Source: DASZZX01 sp036260415 (GTDB lineage Bacteria > Actinomycetota > Nitriliruptoria > Nitriliruptorales > JAHWKO01). Taken from it: a stretch of 23,131 nucleotides of DNA. Within the stretch, counting starts at the first letter, position 1. The number at the start of each line of letters is the position of its first letter. The stretch lies in assembly GCA_036260415.1 (NCBI GenBank), contig DASZZX010000279.1, positions 1 to 23,131 of the forward strand, given 5' to 3'. The notes beneath the pieces were generated by a model, which searched no databases, was not told the origin of the DNA, and saw only the letters and a program-made list of their open reading frames with translations. Made by a program: the position numbers and the translations under genes. This document shows positions 15,333 through 21,657 of this stretch, one piece after another.

Positions 15333-15345
15333 CGTAGGCTACGCC
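15333..15345. promoter_or_regulatory. Overlapping divergent -10 elements in a 13-base inverted repeat
   Basis: GCGTAG-G-CTACGC is a perfect inverted repeat with a one-base centre. It holds TAGGCT facing upp (plus strand, 15336-15341) and TAGCCT facing the lipoprotein gene (minus strand, 15342-15337). Each lies about 35-40 bases from its start codon. The two polymerase sites overlap, so the genes may compete or be switched by one regulator. No protein-binding evidence is available. Confidence 0.4.
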
Positions 15346-15375
15346 GGTCCCTGCCGACCCCCGCGCGGAGCCACC

Positions 15376-16050
15376 GTGGACACGATCGCCGCCCGCCACC
15401 GAGTCACGGTCGTCGATCATCCCCTGGCCGCCGACCTGCTGGGGCGTCTGCGCGACCGCCACACCTCGGCCCCGGCGTTCCGCACCGCGTGCCGCCAGCT
15501 CGCGCGGCTGCTGGTCCTGGAGGCGACCCGCGGCCTGGTGACCGCTCCGGACCAGGTGGCGACGCTGCTCGGGCACGCACCGGTGGAGCGCATCGCGCAG
15601 CCGGTCGCGGCGGTGCCCGTGCTACGCGCCGGGTTGGGCCTGCTGGGAGCCGTGGAATCGCTGTACCCCCACGCGGCCGTCGGCTTCCTGGGCGTGGAGC
15701 GCCAGCCGGGGACGCTCGAGCCGCTCTCCTACTACCGCAAGCTGCCACCGCTCGCAGGGGCCTTGACGCTCGTGCTGGAACCCATGCTCGCCACGGGCGG
15801 CTCCGCATCGGTCGCGATCGCGGCGGTGCGCGAGGCGGGCGCGGAGGACGTCGTGGTCGTGACGGTGGTGGCAGCGACGGTCGGGATCGAGCGTCTCCAC
15901 GCCGACCAACCGACCATCCGGATCGTCACGGCGGGGGTCGACGACCGTCTCGACGAGCGCGGCTACATCGTGCCCGGCCTGGGCGACTTCGGTGACCGTC
16001 TGTTCGCCACCGGCCACGGCAGCGGTCTCACGCCCCCTGCAGGAAGCTGA
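15376..16050 (+). CDS. upp: Uracil phosphoribosyltransferase
   Basis: A 224-residue salvage enzyme that makes UMP from uracil and PRPP. Family marks: VTVVDHPLAADLLGRLRD at the start, VPVLRAGLGLL, YYRKLP, the PRPP loop LEPMLATGGSA (residues 134-144), and the uracil-binding GYIVPGLGDFGDRLFAT (197-212). The PRPP loop has E135 where the family normally has aspartate (DPMLATG), a conservative but noteworthy change. GDFGD instead of GDAGD is known from other uracil phosphoribosyltransferases. The start is GTG 15376, with GGAG five bases upstream, and fits the family length. The frame is open about 500 bases further back but without homology. The 3' end overlaps the convergent yjbQ gene by 23 bases. 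Confidence 0.93.
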   Translation: MDTIAARHRVTVVDHPLAADLLGRLRDRHTSAPAFRTACRQLARLLVLEATRGLVTAPDQVATLLGHAPVERIAQPVAAVPVLRAGLGLLGAVESLYPHAAVGFLGVERQPGTLEPLSYYRKLPPLAGALTLVLEPMLATGGSASVAIAAVREAGAEDVVVVTVVAATVGIERLHADQPTIRIVTAGVDDRLDERGYIVPGLGDFGDRLFATGHGSGLTPPAGS

Positions 16051-16435
16051 GCCGCAGCCGACGACGGTCGTTGTCGCGGTTGGTGTCGACGATGCAGACG
16101 CTCTGCCACGTGCCGAGCACCACCTCGCCGCCCTCGACCGCCAGGACCAGGGACGGCGCCACGAGCGCCGGGAGCAGGTGGTCGGCCCCGTGACCGGTCG
16201 AGCCGTGCTGGTGGCGGTAGCGGTCGTCGCGGGGCAGGAGCCGTTCGAGGGCGTCCTCCAGGTCGGGCTCGGACCGGGCGCCGGTCTCCATCAGCGCCAG
16301 CCCCGCCGTGGCGTGCGGGAGGAAGACGTGCAGCAGCCCGTCCCCGCCGACCTCCCTGGCGAACGACCGCACCCGGTCGGTGACGTCCACCACCCGGCGC
16401 CCGTCGGTCGCGACGACGTCCTCGTGCACCTGCAT
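16028..16435 (-). CDS. yjbQ: YjbQ/UPF0047 family protein
   Basis: A 135-residue protein of the UPF0047 family, sometimes annotated as secondary thiamine-phosphate synthase. Visible hallmarks are LLHVFLPHATAGLALME with the key histidine, an acidic stretch, RYRHQHGSTGHGADHLLPALVAPSL with the histidine cluster, and the LGTWQSVCIVDTNRDNDRR strand near the end. The length is normal. The start is ATG 16435, with GGAGGG six bases upstream; the ATG shares its A with the TGA of the flavin reductase gene (TGATG), so coupling is likely. Its physiological role is unproven across the family. It overlaps upp tail to tail. Confidence 0.88.
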   Translation of the reverse strand: MQVHEDVVATDGRRVVDVTDRVRSFAREVGGDGLLHVFLPHATAGLALMETGARSEPDLEDALERLLPRDDRYRHQHGSTGHGADHLLPALVAPSLVLAVEGGEVVLGTWQSVCIVDTNRDNDRRRLRLSFLQGA

Positions 16436-16947
16436 CACGAACCCTCCGGTCGCAGCGAGCGGTAGGCCCCACGGTAGAAGAGCAGCGGGTCGTCCCGATC
16501 CCCGAGCCCGAGGGTGACCACCTCGCCTACCACGATCAGATGGTCGCCTCCGTCGCACAGACGCCATGTTCGGCAGTCCACGTACGCGACGCCGCGCTCG
16601 AGGACGGGAGCGCCGGTCACCTCCTTGCGGAACGGGATGCGCTCGAACTGGGCGGCGCCCAGGGGACGGTACGGATCGGCGAAGTGCACGGCGAGGCCGT
16701 CGTCGTCCTCGTGCAGGAACGACAGGGCGAAGATGCCGCTGGCGGTGACGGTCGCCGCCATCGTGGTGCCGCGCTCGACGCACACCAGCACCAGCAGCGG
16801 CTGCAGCGACACCGACGACACCGCGTTGGCGGTCATGCCGTGCGGTGCACCGTCGTGCAGGGTGGTCATGATGGCGACGCCGGTCGCGAAGCGACCCATC
16901 ACGTCACGGAAGGCTCGCGGGGCGAGCTGAGCCTGGCGGCGCTTCAC
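16435..16947 (-). CDS. Flavin reductase domain protein (HpaC/NtaB-like)
   Basis: A 170-residue FMN-binding split barrel of the flavin reductase family, which supplies reduced flavin to monooxygenases or acts as a stand-alone reductase. The core reads FRDVMGRFATGVAIMTTLHDGAPHGMTANAVSSVSLQPLLVLVCVERG, followed by FALSFLHEDDDGLAVHFAD and the closing YVDCRTWRLCDGGDHLIVVGEV. It starts at GTG 16947, which overlaps the stop of the upstream mycothiol hydrolase gene by four bases (GTGA), with CGGAGG six bases before. No two-component monooxygenase is in the window. Sitting between a mycothiol hydrolase and YjbQ, it may belong to a redox or detoxification operon, which is inference from gene order. Confidence 0.88.
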   Translation of the reverse strand: MKRRQAQLAPRAFRDVMGRFATGVAIMTTLHDGAPHGMTANAVSSVSLQPLLVLVCVERGTTMAATVTASGIFALSFLHEDDDGLAVHFADPYRPLGAAQFERIPFRKEVTGAPVLERGVAYVDCRTWRLCDGGDHLIVVGEVVTLGLGDRDDPLLFYRGAYRSLRPEGS

Positions 16948-17792
16948 CGCGGCCTCCGGCTGCGCAGGCCGGCGAGCAGATCGTCCTCCACCCCGGCTGC
17001 CCCGCGCACCCCGTCGGCCAGCACGTAGTACTCGGTGCCGAACGTGTCCTCCGCCACGTCCGCCGGCAGGTTGAGGAAGAACGACTCGGCCCCGATCTGT
17101 GACGCGTGTGCCCGCATCGCATCCCGCTTGCGTTCCAACCACGGCCGCACGTCGAGGGCCGTGGTGACGAGGTGATCGTCCACCCCGAACGGGACGTCCT
17201 CGGCGGCGAGCGTGTCGACGTCGCCGAACGGGGAGGCGAGCCCGAGCTGCACCAGCCGATGGTGCACCGCGAGCAGCCTGCCCTTGGGCAGCGCGTGCAC
17301 GTACCGCTTGGCCACCTCCCACGGGGGGACGTCCAACGGGGCGTCGGGGGCGGCGGCGAGCTCGACCCCCCGGGTGGTGACCGCGTGGGCCTTCACGTGG
17401 TCGGGATGCCCGTAGGTGCCACGCTCGTCGTCGCTGACCACGACGTCCGGCCGGAAGGTGCGCAGGACCCCGGCCAGGCGCGTGGCGGCCTCCTCCAGGT
17501 CGGCCCGGTGGAAGCTGTCGGGATGCCGGTTGCCCGAGGTGCCGGCCATGCCGCTGTCGCGGTACCCCAACATGACGTGGTGCTCGACGCCGAGCACCGA
17601 CAGGGCGGCGGCGAGCTCGCGACGTCGCACCGCGGCCATCTCCTGGCCGGCCAGGTCGATCCCGGCGAGGTTGTCCCCCTCCTCCCCTCCCGTGCAGGTG
17701 ATCACCATGACCCGCACACCCTCGTCGACGTAGCGCGCAAGCGTTCCCCCGCACGCGATCGACTCGTCGTCGGGGTGGGGGTGGACGAACAC
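16944..17792 (-). CDS. mca: Mycothiol S-conjugate amidase or MshB-like deacetylase (PIG-L/LmbE family)
   Basis: About 282-291 residues. The zinc site opens with VHPHPDDES, is followed by TCTGGEEGDN, GYRDSGMAGT, and the third zinc ligand region GTYGHPDHVKAH. The tail KRDAMRAHASQIG and the ending VEDDLLAGLR resemble Mca, which cleaves mycothiol S-conjugates; MshB in mycothiol synthesis is the alternative. The start is a puzzle. No ATG, GTG or TTG stands where the family usually begins, only GTG 17792 inside the first strand. A GAGGAG lies at good distance before an ACG at 17819, which would restore nine residues (SAPAVPGI after the start). The stop overlaps the flavin reductase start by four bases, indicating an operon. 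Confidence 0.85.
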   Translation of the reverse strand: MFVHPHPDDESIACGGTLARYVDEGVRVMVITCTGGEEGDNLAGIDLAGQEMAAVRRRELAAALSVLGVEHHVMLGYRDSGMAGTSGNRHPDSFHRADLEEAATRLAGVLRTFRPDVVVSDDERGTYGHPDHVKAHAVTTRGVELAAAPDAPLDVPPWEVAKRYVHALPKGRLLAVHHRLVQLGLASPFGDVDTLAAEDVPFGVDDHLVTTALDVRPWLERKRDAMRAHASQIGAESFFLNLPADVAEDTFGTEYYVLADGVRGAAGVEDDLLAGLRSRRPR

Positions 17793-17903
17793 GATGCCGG
17801 GGACCGCCGGGGCGCTCGTGGTGGTCTCCTCGTCGCGGGCCCACCCATCCTCGCACGTCGGTCCGTCCCTGCCACGACCCGCCCGGCGACCGCCGCGGTG
17901 GCC

Positions 17904-17909
17904 TAGCCT
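17904..17909 (+). promoter_or_regulatory. Putative -10 element (TAGCCT), likely leaderless start of the RNase D gene
   Basis: Only seven bases separate the hexamer from the ATG at 17917, so transcription should begin at or next to the A of the start codon. No Shine-Dalgarno is present, consistent with a leaderless mRNA. Confidence 0.45.
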
Positions 17910-17916
17910 CCGGTCG

Positions 17917-19035
17917 ATGGAGATCGTGCTGGTCGAGCAGGCGGACGCGGTGACGGAGGCGCTGGCCGGACTCGTCACCCCCGTCGTCGGTGTGGACGTC
18001 GAACGCGCCGACGGCCAGCGGTACTTCCGCGAGGCGGCGCTGGTCCAGGTCGGGGCTGGCGAGCGCTGCGTGATCCTCGATCCGCTCGCCCTGGGAGACC
18101 TCGGTGCGCTGGCGGACTTCCTCAGCACGCGGCTGGCCGTGCTACACGCGGTCGAGAACGACCTCGAGCCGCTCGCCGCGGCCGGTGTCCCGCTCGCCAC
18201 ACCGGGAACGGTGCACGAGCGGGTTGCCGACACCGCGGCGGCCGCGACCGTGCTGGGGCTGCCCAGCGGGCTGGTTCCGCTCCTGCGCGAGGTCCTCGGG
18301 GTGACCCTCCCGGCGGACAAGGAGCGTTTCCAGCGGGCGGACTGGTCGGTCCGCCCGCTCGACGGTGAGATGCTCGCGTACGCGGCGGGCGACGTGGTGT
18401 ACCTGCCGTCGCTGTGGGAGGCGCTGCGTGAGCGTCTGGACCGGTCGGGTCGCCACCCCTGGTACGAGCAGGAGCTGCAGAGCACCCTGGACCGGGCCAG
18501 CGCGGACAGCCGCTCCTGGGCCCGCACGAAGGGGATCGGGCGGCTCGACGGCCACGGCCGCGCGGTGCTGCGTGCCGTGTGGGAGGAGCGAGAGGCCATC
18601 TCGCGCGGGGAGGATGTCGCGCCCCAGCGCGTCGCCCGCGACGAGGTGCTGGTGGCGATCGCCAAGCAGCCGCGGCCGACGCTGAACGTGCTGGGGCGCC
18701 GTGGCCTGCGACGCCAGCAGATCGAGCGCTACGGCCAGCGCCTGCTGGCCGCGGCATCGCGTGGCGCATCCGGCCCCGACGAGCCCAACCCGTCGGGTCT
18801 GCGGCGCTCCACGGACGAGGACCGCGACGCCTACGACCGCATGCGCCGGGCGCGGTTGACGCTGGCCGAGGAGCTGGGACTGGATCCCGGCGTGCTGTGC
18901 GCCGGACGGGCGCTGTGGGCCGCGGTGCTGAGCGACCCGGACTCTCCGGAGGAGCTGGCGTCCGCGGCCGGGCTGCGACCGTGGCAACGGGAGCTGCTGG
19001 AGGACCGGCTGTGGGCGGCGTACCGCGGCGCCTGA
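17917..19035 (+). CDS. rnd: Ribonuclease D-like 3'-5' exonuclease with HRDC domain
   Basis: A 372-residue DEDDy exonuclease. Catalytic residues are D27 and E29 (GVDVER), D82 (AVENDLEPL), and Y155 with D159 (AYAAGDVVYL). This is the full set, so activity is expected on RNA 3' ends such as tRNA precursors. An HRDC domain follows at about 210-290 (AVLRAVWEEREAISRGEDVAPQRVARDEVL). A second, weaker HRDC-like helical region fills the end (TLAEELGLDPGVLCAGRALWAAV). ATG 17917 is the only sensible start: it begins exactly at the first strand and lies seven bases after TAGCCT, without a ribosome-binding site. It is divergent from the mycothiol hydrolase operon and converges on ispH. Confidence 0.9.
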   Translation: MEIVLVEQADAVTEALAGLVTPVVGVDVERADGQRYFREAALVQVGAGERCVILDPLALGDLGALADFLSTRLAVLHAVENDLEPLAAAGVPLATPGTVHERVADTAAAATVLGLPSGLVPLLREVLGVTLPADKERFQRADWSVRPLDGEMLAYAAGDVVYLPSLWEALRERLDRSGRHPWYEQELQSTLDRASADSRSWARTKGIGRLDGHGRAVLRAVWEEREAISRGEDVAPQRVARDEVLVAIAKQPRPTLNVLGRRGLRRQQIERYGQRLLAAASRGASGPDEPNPSGLRRSTDEDRDAYDRMRRARLTLAEELGLDPGVLCAGRALWAAVLSDPDSPEELASAAGLRPWQRELLEDRLWAAYRGA

Positions 19036-19056
19036 GGGGCCGGCGGAGCGTCGCGC

Positions 19057-20019
19057 CTACCCGTCCACCTGTGCGAGCCGGCGCGCGAGGACCGACGGCA
19101 GCGCGAACTCGACGTCCTCGTCGACCACGTGGACGGTCTCGACCCGTTCGGTGCCGCGGGCTCGGAACCAGTCGATCACCTGCTCCACGAGCAGCTCGGG
19201 TGCGCTCGCCCCGGAGGTGAGCCCCGCGACCCCGACATCCTCGAGCCACGCCTCGTCGATCTGGCCGGCGTCATCGATCAGGTGCGCGTCCACGCCCCGA
19301 GCGCGGGCGACCTCCACCAGCCGTCGAGAGTTGGAGGAGGTCTGCGACCCGACGACCAGGATGAGCTCGGCCCGCTCGGCCAGCTGCTTGACGGCGTCCT
19401 GGCGGTTCTGCGTCGCGTAGCAGATGTCGTCGCTCCTGGGCTGGTGCAGCCGCGGGAAGCGCTGGTTGAGCCGGCGCACGACCTCCGCGGTGTCGTCCAT
19501 CGACAGCGTGGTCTGCGTGATGTAGGCGACGTCGGCGTCGCCGGGGATCGCCAGCGCGTCGACGTCCTCGGCGGTCTCCACCAGGCGTACACCATCGGTC
19601 TGGCCCATCGTGCCGACGACCTCCTGGTGACCCGCGTGGCCGATCAGTACGATCTCCAGGCCTCGTCGGGCGTAGCGCCGGGCCTCGGCATGCACCTTGG
19701 TCACCAGCGGGCAGGTCGCGTCGATGAGCACGTGGCCGAGCGCATCCGAGGTCTGGAACGCCGACGCGGGCGACCCGTGGGCGCTGAACACGACCACGGC
19801 GCCCTCGGGCACGTCGCGTTCGTCCTCGACGAAGATCGCGCCGCGCCGCCGCAGCCCCTCCACGACGTGGGTGTTGTGCACGATCTCGTGACGCACGTAC
19901 ACCGGCGGGCCGTACGCCTCGAGCGCCTTCTCGACGATGAGCACAGCCCGGTCCACCCCCGCGCAGAAGCCGCGCGGGAAGGCGAGCAGCAACGTGTGCG
20001 GTACGGGGGAGGTGGGCAC
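19057..20019 (-). CDS. ispH: 4-hydroxy-3-methylbut-2-enyl diphosphate reductase
   Basis: A 320-residue [4Fe-4S] enzyme of the last MEP-pathway step, making IPP and DMAPP. Cluster cysteines are in PRGFCAGVDRA, IDATCPLVTKVH and DDICYATQNRQ. Other conserved parts are HEIVHNTHVVEGL, FSAHG, GHAGHQEVVGTMGQ with the catalytic glutamate, TQTTLS, VGSQTSSNSRRLVEVA and GLTSGASAPELLVEQVI. Small deviations, SAHGSP and SQTSSNS, leave the functional residues intact. The start is GTG 20019, with GAGGA nine bases upstream; the frame is open much further back without homology. It needs a reducing partner such as the ferredoxins seen in this window, which is inference. It is divergent from the trk operon. Confidence 0.96.
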   Translation of the reverse strand: MPTSPVPHTLLLAFPRGFCAGVDRAVLIVEKALEAYGPPVYVRHEIVHNTHVVEGLRRRGAIFVEDERDVPEGAVVVFSAHGSPASAFQTSDALGHVLIDATCPLVTKVHAEARRYARRGLEIVLIGHAGHQEVVGTMGQTDGVRLVETAEDVDALAIPGDADVAYITQTTLSMDDTAEVVRRLNQRFPRLHQPRSDDICYATQNRQDAVKQLAERAELILVVGSQTSSNSRRLVEVARARGVDAHLIDDAGQIDEAWLEDVGVAGLTSGASAPELLVEQVIDWFRARGTERVETVHVVDEDVEFALPSVLARRLAQVDG

Positions 20020-20061
20020 GGCGGTCGGTCCTCGCGGCCAGGGACGACGGTCGCCGTGGGC

Positions 20062-20067
20062 AGCGTA
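20062..20067 (-). promoter_or_regulatory. Putative -10 element (TACGCT, minus strand) for ispH
   Basis: Lies 43 bases upstream of GTG 20019 on the minus strand, in the 138-base divergent gap with the trk operon. It fits TANNNT. Confidence 0.3.
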
Positions 20068-20157
20068 CCGGCGGGAGCCGGGGCGGGCCGACGGATGACC
20101 ACCACGCCGGAGGGGTGCGCGTGTGCTTCGATACCAGGCCGGCGACATGGAGAGAGC

Positions 20158-20838
20158 GTGCACGTCATCGTCGGCGGGTGCGGCCGACTGGGAGCCGAGA
20201 TCGCCACGCGCTTCTCGACGGAGGGCGAGGACGTCGTCGTCCTGGACGTCGAGGAGACGGCGTTCGACCGGCTCGGCACCCGCTTCAACGGGGAGACGCT
20301 GGTCGGCAGCGTCACCGACCGCGACGTGCTGGAGCAGGGCGGCATCGCGACGGCCGACGGTCTGCTCGCCGTCACCCGGTTCGACAACGCCAACCTGATG
20401 GCGGTGGAGATCGCGACCCATATCTACGGGGTCGACCGGGCGGTGGCTCGACTGTTCAACCCGCAGCGGGAGGCGAGCTACCGCAAGCTCGGCGTGCGGT
20501 ACGTGTCGGGCACCGCGCTGCTGGCCAAGCAGTTCGTCAACGAGTTCCGTCAGGGCACGTTCCGTCTGCACCTGGCGTTCGAGTACGGCGACGTCGAGGT
20601 CGTCGAGATGACCGTCGGCCCGATCGGGCAGCGGGTGAGGGTCATGGACTTCGAGGCGGTGGGGCGTCTGCGGGTCGGCGCCATCCAGCGCGGCGACAGG
20701 GTGTTCCTGCCACGCTCCGAGGACACCCTCGAGGAGGGCGATCTGGTCGTCGCGGCGGTCGGCCGTGGCAGCTACCAGCGCATCGAGCCGCTCCTGGACC
20801 TGCGCAGCCGCGAGGGGCACCCGAACGGAGGAGCGTGA
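20158..20838 (+). CDS. trkA: TrkA-type potassium uptake regulatory subunit (first of two)
   Basis: A 226-residue cytoplasmic RCK protein that gates the TrkH channel in response to bound nucleotide. The N-terminal Rossmann domain opens with MHVIVGGCGRLGAEIA; the second strand ends in VVLDVEE, whose aspartate suits NAD(H) ribose binding. The GSVTDRDVLEQGGIATADGLLAVTRFDNANLMAV part is typical. The RCK_C domain spans about 135-220 (EVVEMTVGPIGQRVRV...LEEGDLVVAAVG). The start is GTG 20158, with GGAGAGAG before it. Its TGA shares a base with the ATG of the second trkA. Paired single-RCK subunits are known in actinobacteria (CeoB/CeoC), where others have one double-length TrkA. Confidence 0.93.
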   Translation: MHVIVGGCGRLGAEIATRFSTEGEDVVVLDVEETAFDRLGTRFNGETLVGSVTDRDVLEQGGIATADGLLAVTRFDNANLMAVEIATHIYGVDRAVARLFNPQREASYRKLGVRYVSGTALLAKQFVNEFRQGTFRLHLAFEYGDVEVVEMTVGPIGQRVRVMDFEAVGRLRVGAIQRGDRVFLPRSEDTLEEGDLVVAAVGRGSYQRIEPLLDLRSREGHPNGGA

Positions 20839-21524
20839 TGTTCGTCGTCATCGCCGGAGGGGGCAAGGTGGGGCGCTTCATCGCGACCGACCTGATCAAG
20901 CGCAACCACGAGGTCTGCATCATCGAACGCAAGCGCGGACGGTGCGAGACGCTGGTCGCCAACTTTCCCATCCTCGTCATCGAGGGGGACGCGTGCGACG
21001 TGGAGTACCTCGAGCAGGCCCAGCTCGACCGTGCGGACGTGTTCGTGGCCACGACCCGCGAGGACGACGACAACCTGGTCGCCTGCCAGCTCGCGCGCAC
21101 CGAGTTCGGGGTACGGCGGGTCATCTCGCGGGTGAACTCGCCGAAGAACGTCGAGATCTTCGAGCTGATGGGCATCGAGGCCGTGTCGTCCACCACGTTG
21201 ATCTCGCGTCTGTTGGAGGAGGAGGTCAGCGTCGGGGACCTGATCCATCTCTACACGCTGAAGGCCGGCAAGATCGACCTGGTCGAGGTGCGCGTCCCCC
21301 AAGCGGATGACCCCCGGGCTCCCCCGCCCCGCTTCGTCTCCGACCTGGAACTGCCACTGGAGTCGGTGCTGGTGGCGATCTTCCGCGAGCAGGACAGCAG
21401 CGAGCAGATCATCATCCCGCGGGGCTCGACCGAGGTGCGCCCCGGCGACCAGGTCGTCGCGCTCACCACCCCGGAGCTGGAGGAACGGCTACGCCGCACG
21501 CTGCTCGGCGAGGACGGTCGGTGA
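20838..21524 (+). CDS. trkA: TrkA-type potassium uptake regulatory subunit (second of two)
   Basis: A 228-residue paralogue of the preceding gene. The Rossmann motif is MFVVIAGGGKVGRFIA and the second strand ends in CIIERKRGR, with glutamate where the first subunit has aspartate. EGDACDVEYLEQAQLDRADVFVATTREDDDNLVACQLA and VISRVNSPKNVEIFELMGIEAVSSTTLIS are classic TrkA-N features. The RCK_C domain follows, with LPLESVLVAIFREQ and VRPGDQVVALT. The ATG at 20838 overlaps the previous stop (TGATG), with GGAGGAGCG upstream. Divergence between the two suggests a hetero-oligomeric ring on TrkH. The 3' end overlaps a 43-codon membrane ORF by four bases. Confidence 0.93.
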   Translation: MFVVIAGGGKVGRFIATDLIKRNHEVCIIERKRGRCETLVANFPILVIEGDACDVEYLEQAQLDRADVFVATTREDDDNLVACQLARTEFGVRRVISRVNSPKNVEIFELMGIEAVSSTTLISRLLEEEVSVGDLIHLYTLKAGKIDLVEVRVPQADDPRAPPPRFVSDLELPLESVLVAIFREQDSSEQIIIPRGSTEVRPGDQVVALTTPELEERLRRTLLGEDGR

Positions 21525-21652
21525 GGCCCCCGCCGTCGCGCCGACCCGAGGTGCGGTCGCCGCTGCTAGGCATGCTGGCGGTCGTGCTGGTGACCGCCGC
21601 GGTGAGCGCGCTGGCGGCCGCGCTGGCGGTCGTCGCGGCGACGGTGTTCTAG
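21521..21652 (+). CDS. 43-residue single-span membrane microprotein between trkA and trkH
   Basis: A short frame starting GTG 21521 and ending TAG. The start overlaps the trkA stop as GTGA, and GAGGA lies six bases upstream. The product has a basic, proline-rich head (VRPPPSRRPEVRSP) followed by one long hydrophobic helix (LLGMLAVVLVTAAVSALA and onward to the C-terminus, ATVF). By my count third codon positions are almost all G or C (41 of 43), with first positions lower and second positions lowest, the profile of a real gene in such a genome. The trkH GTG follows five bases later and has no ribosome-binding site, so trkH translation may depend on this ORF. By analogy with KdpF it might be a small potassium-transport subunit, which is inference. 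I know no named family. Confidence 0.6.
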   Translation: MRPPPSRRPEVRSPLLGMLAVVLVTAAVSALAAALAVVAATVF

Positions 21653-21657
21653 CCGAC

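Noticed and set aside
14854..15375. Extension of upp by about 174 codons upstream of GTG 15376
   Set aside because: The extension is Arg/Pro-rich, antisense to the lipoprotein gene, and crosses the promoter; family length and ribosome-binding site support GTG 15376.
15299..15375. Riboswitch in the upp leader
   Set aside because: The predicted leader is only about 28 bases, too short for an aptamer; a promoter-level switch fits better.
17820..18665. Upstream extension of the mycothiol hydrolase frame to an ATG at 18665
   Set aside because: It would run antisense through the RNase D gene, with a Ser/Arg-rich product and no homology.
19763..19800. SAHGSP in IspH looked like a one-residue deletion from the common SAHGVSP motif
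   Set aside because: The catalytic histidine, the glutamate and the three cluster cysteines are all present, and this loop varies in length among bacterial IspH proteins.
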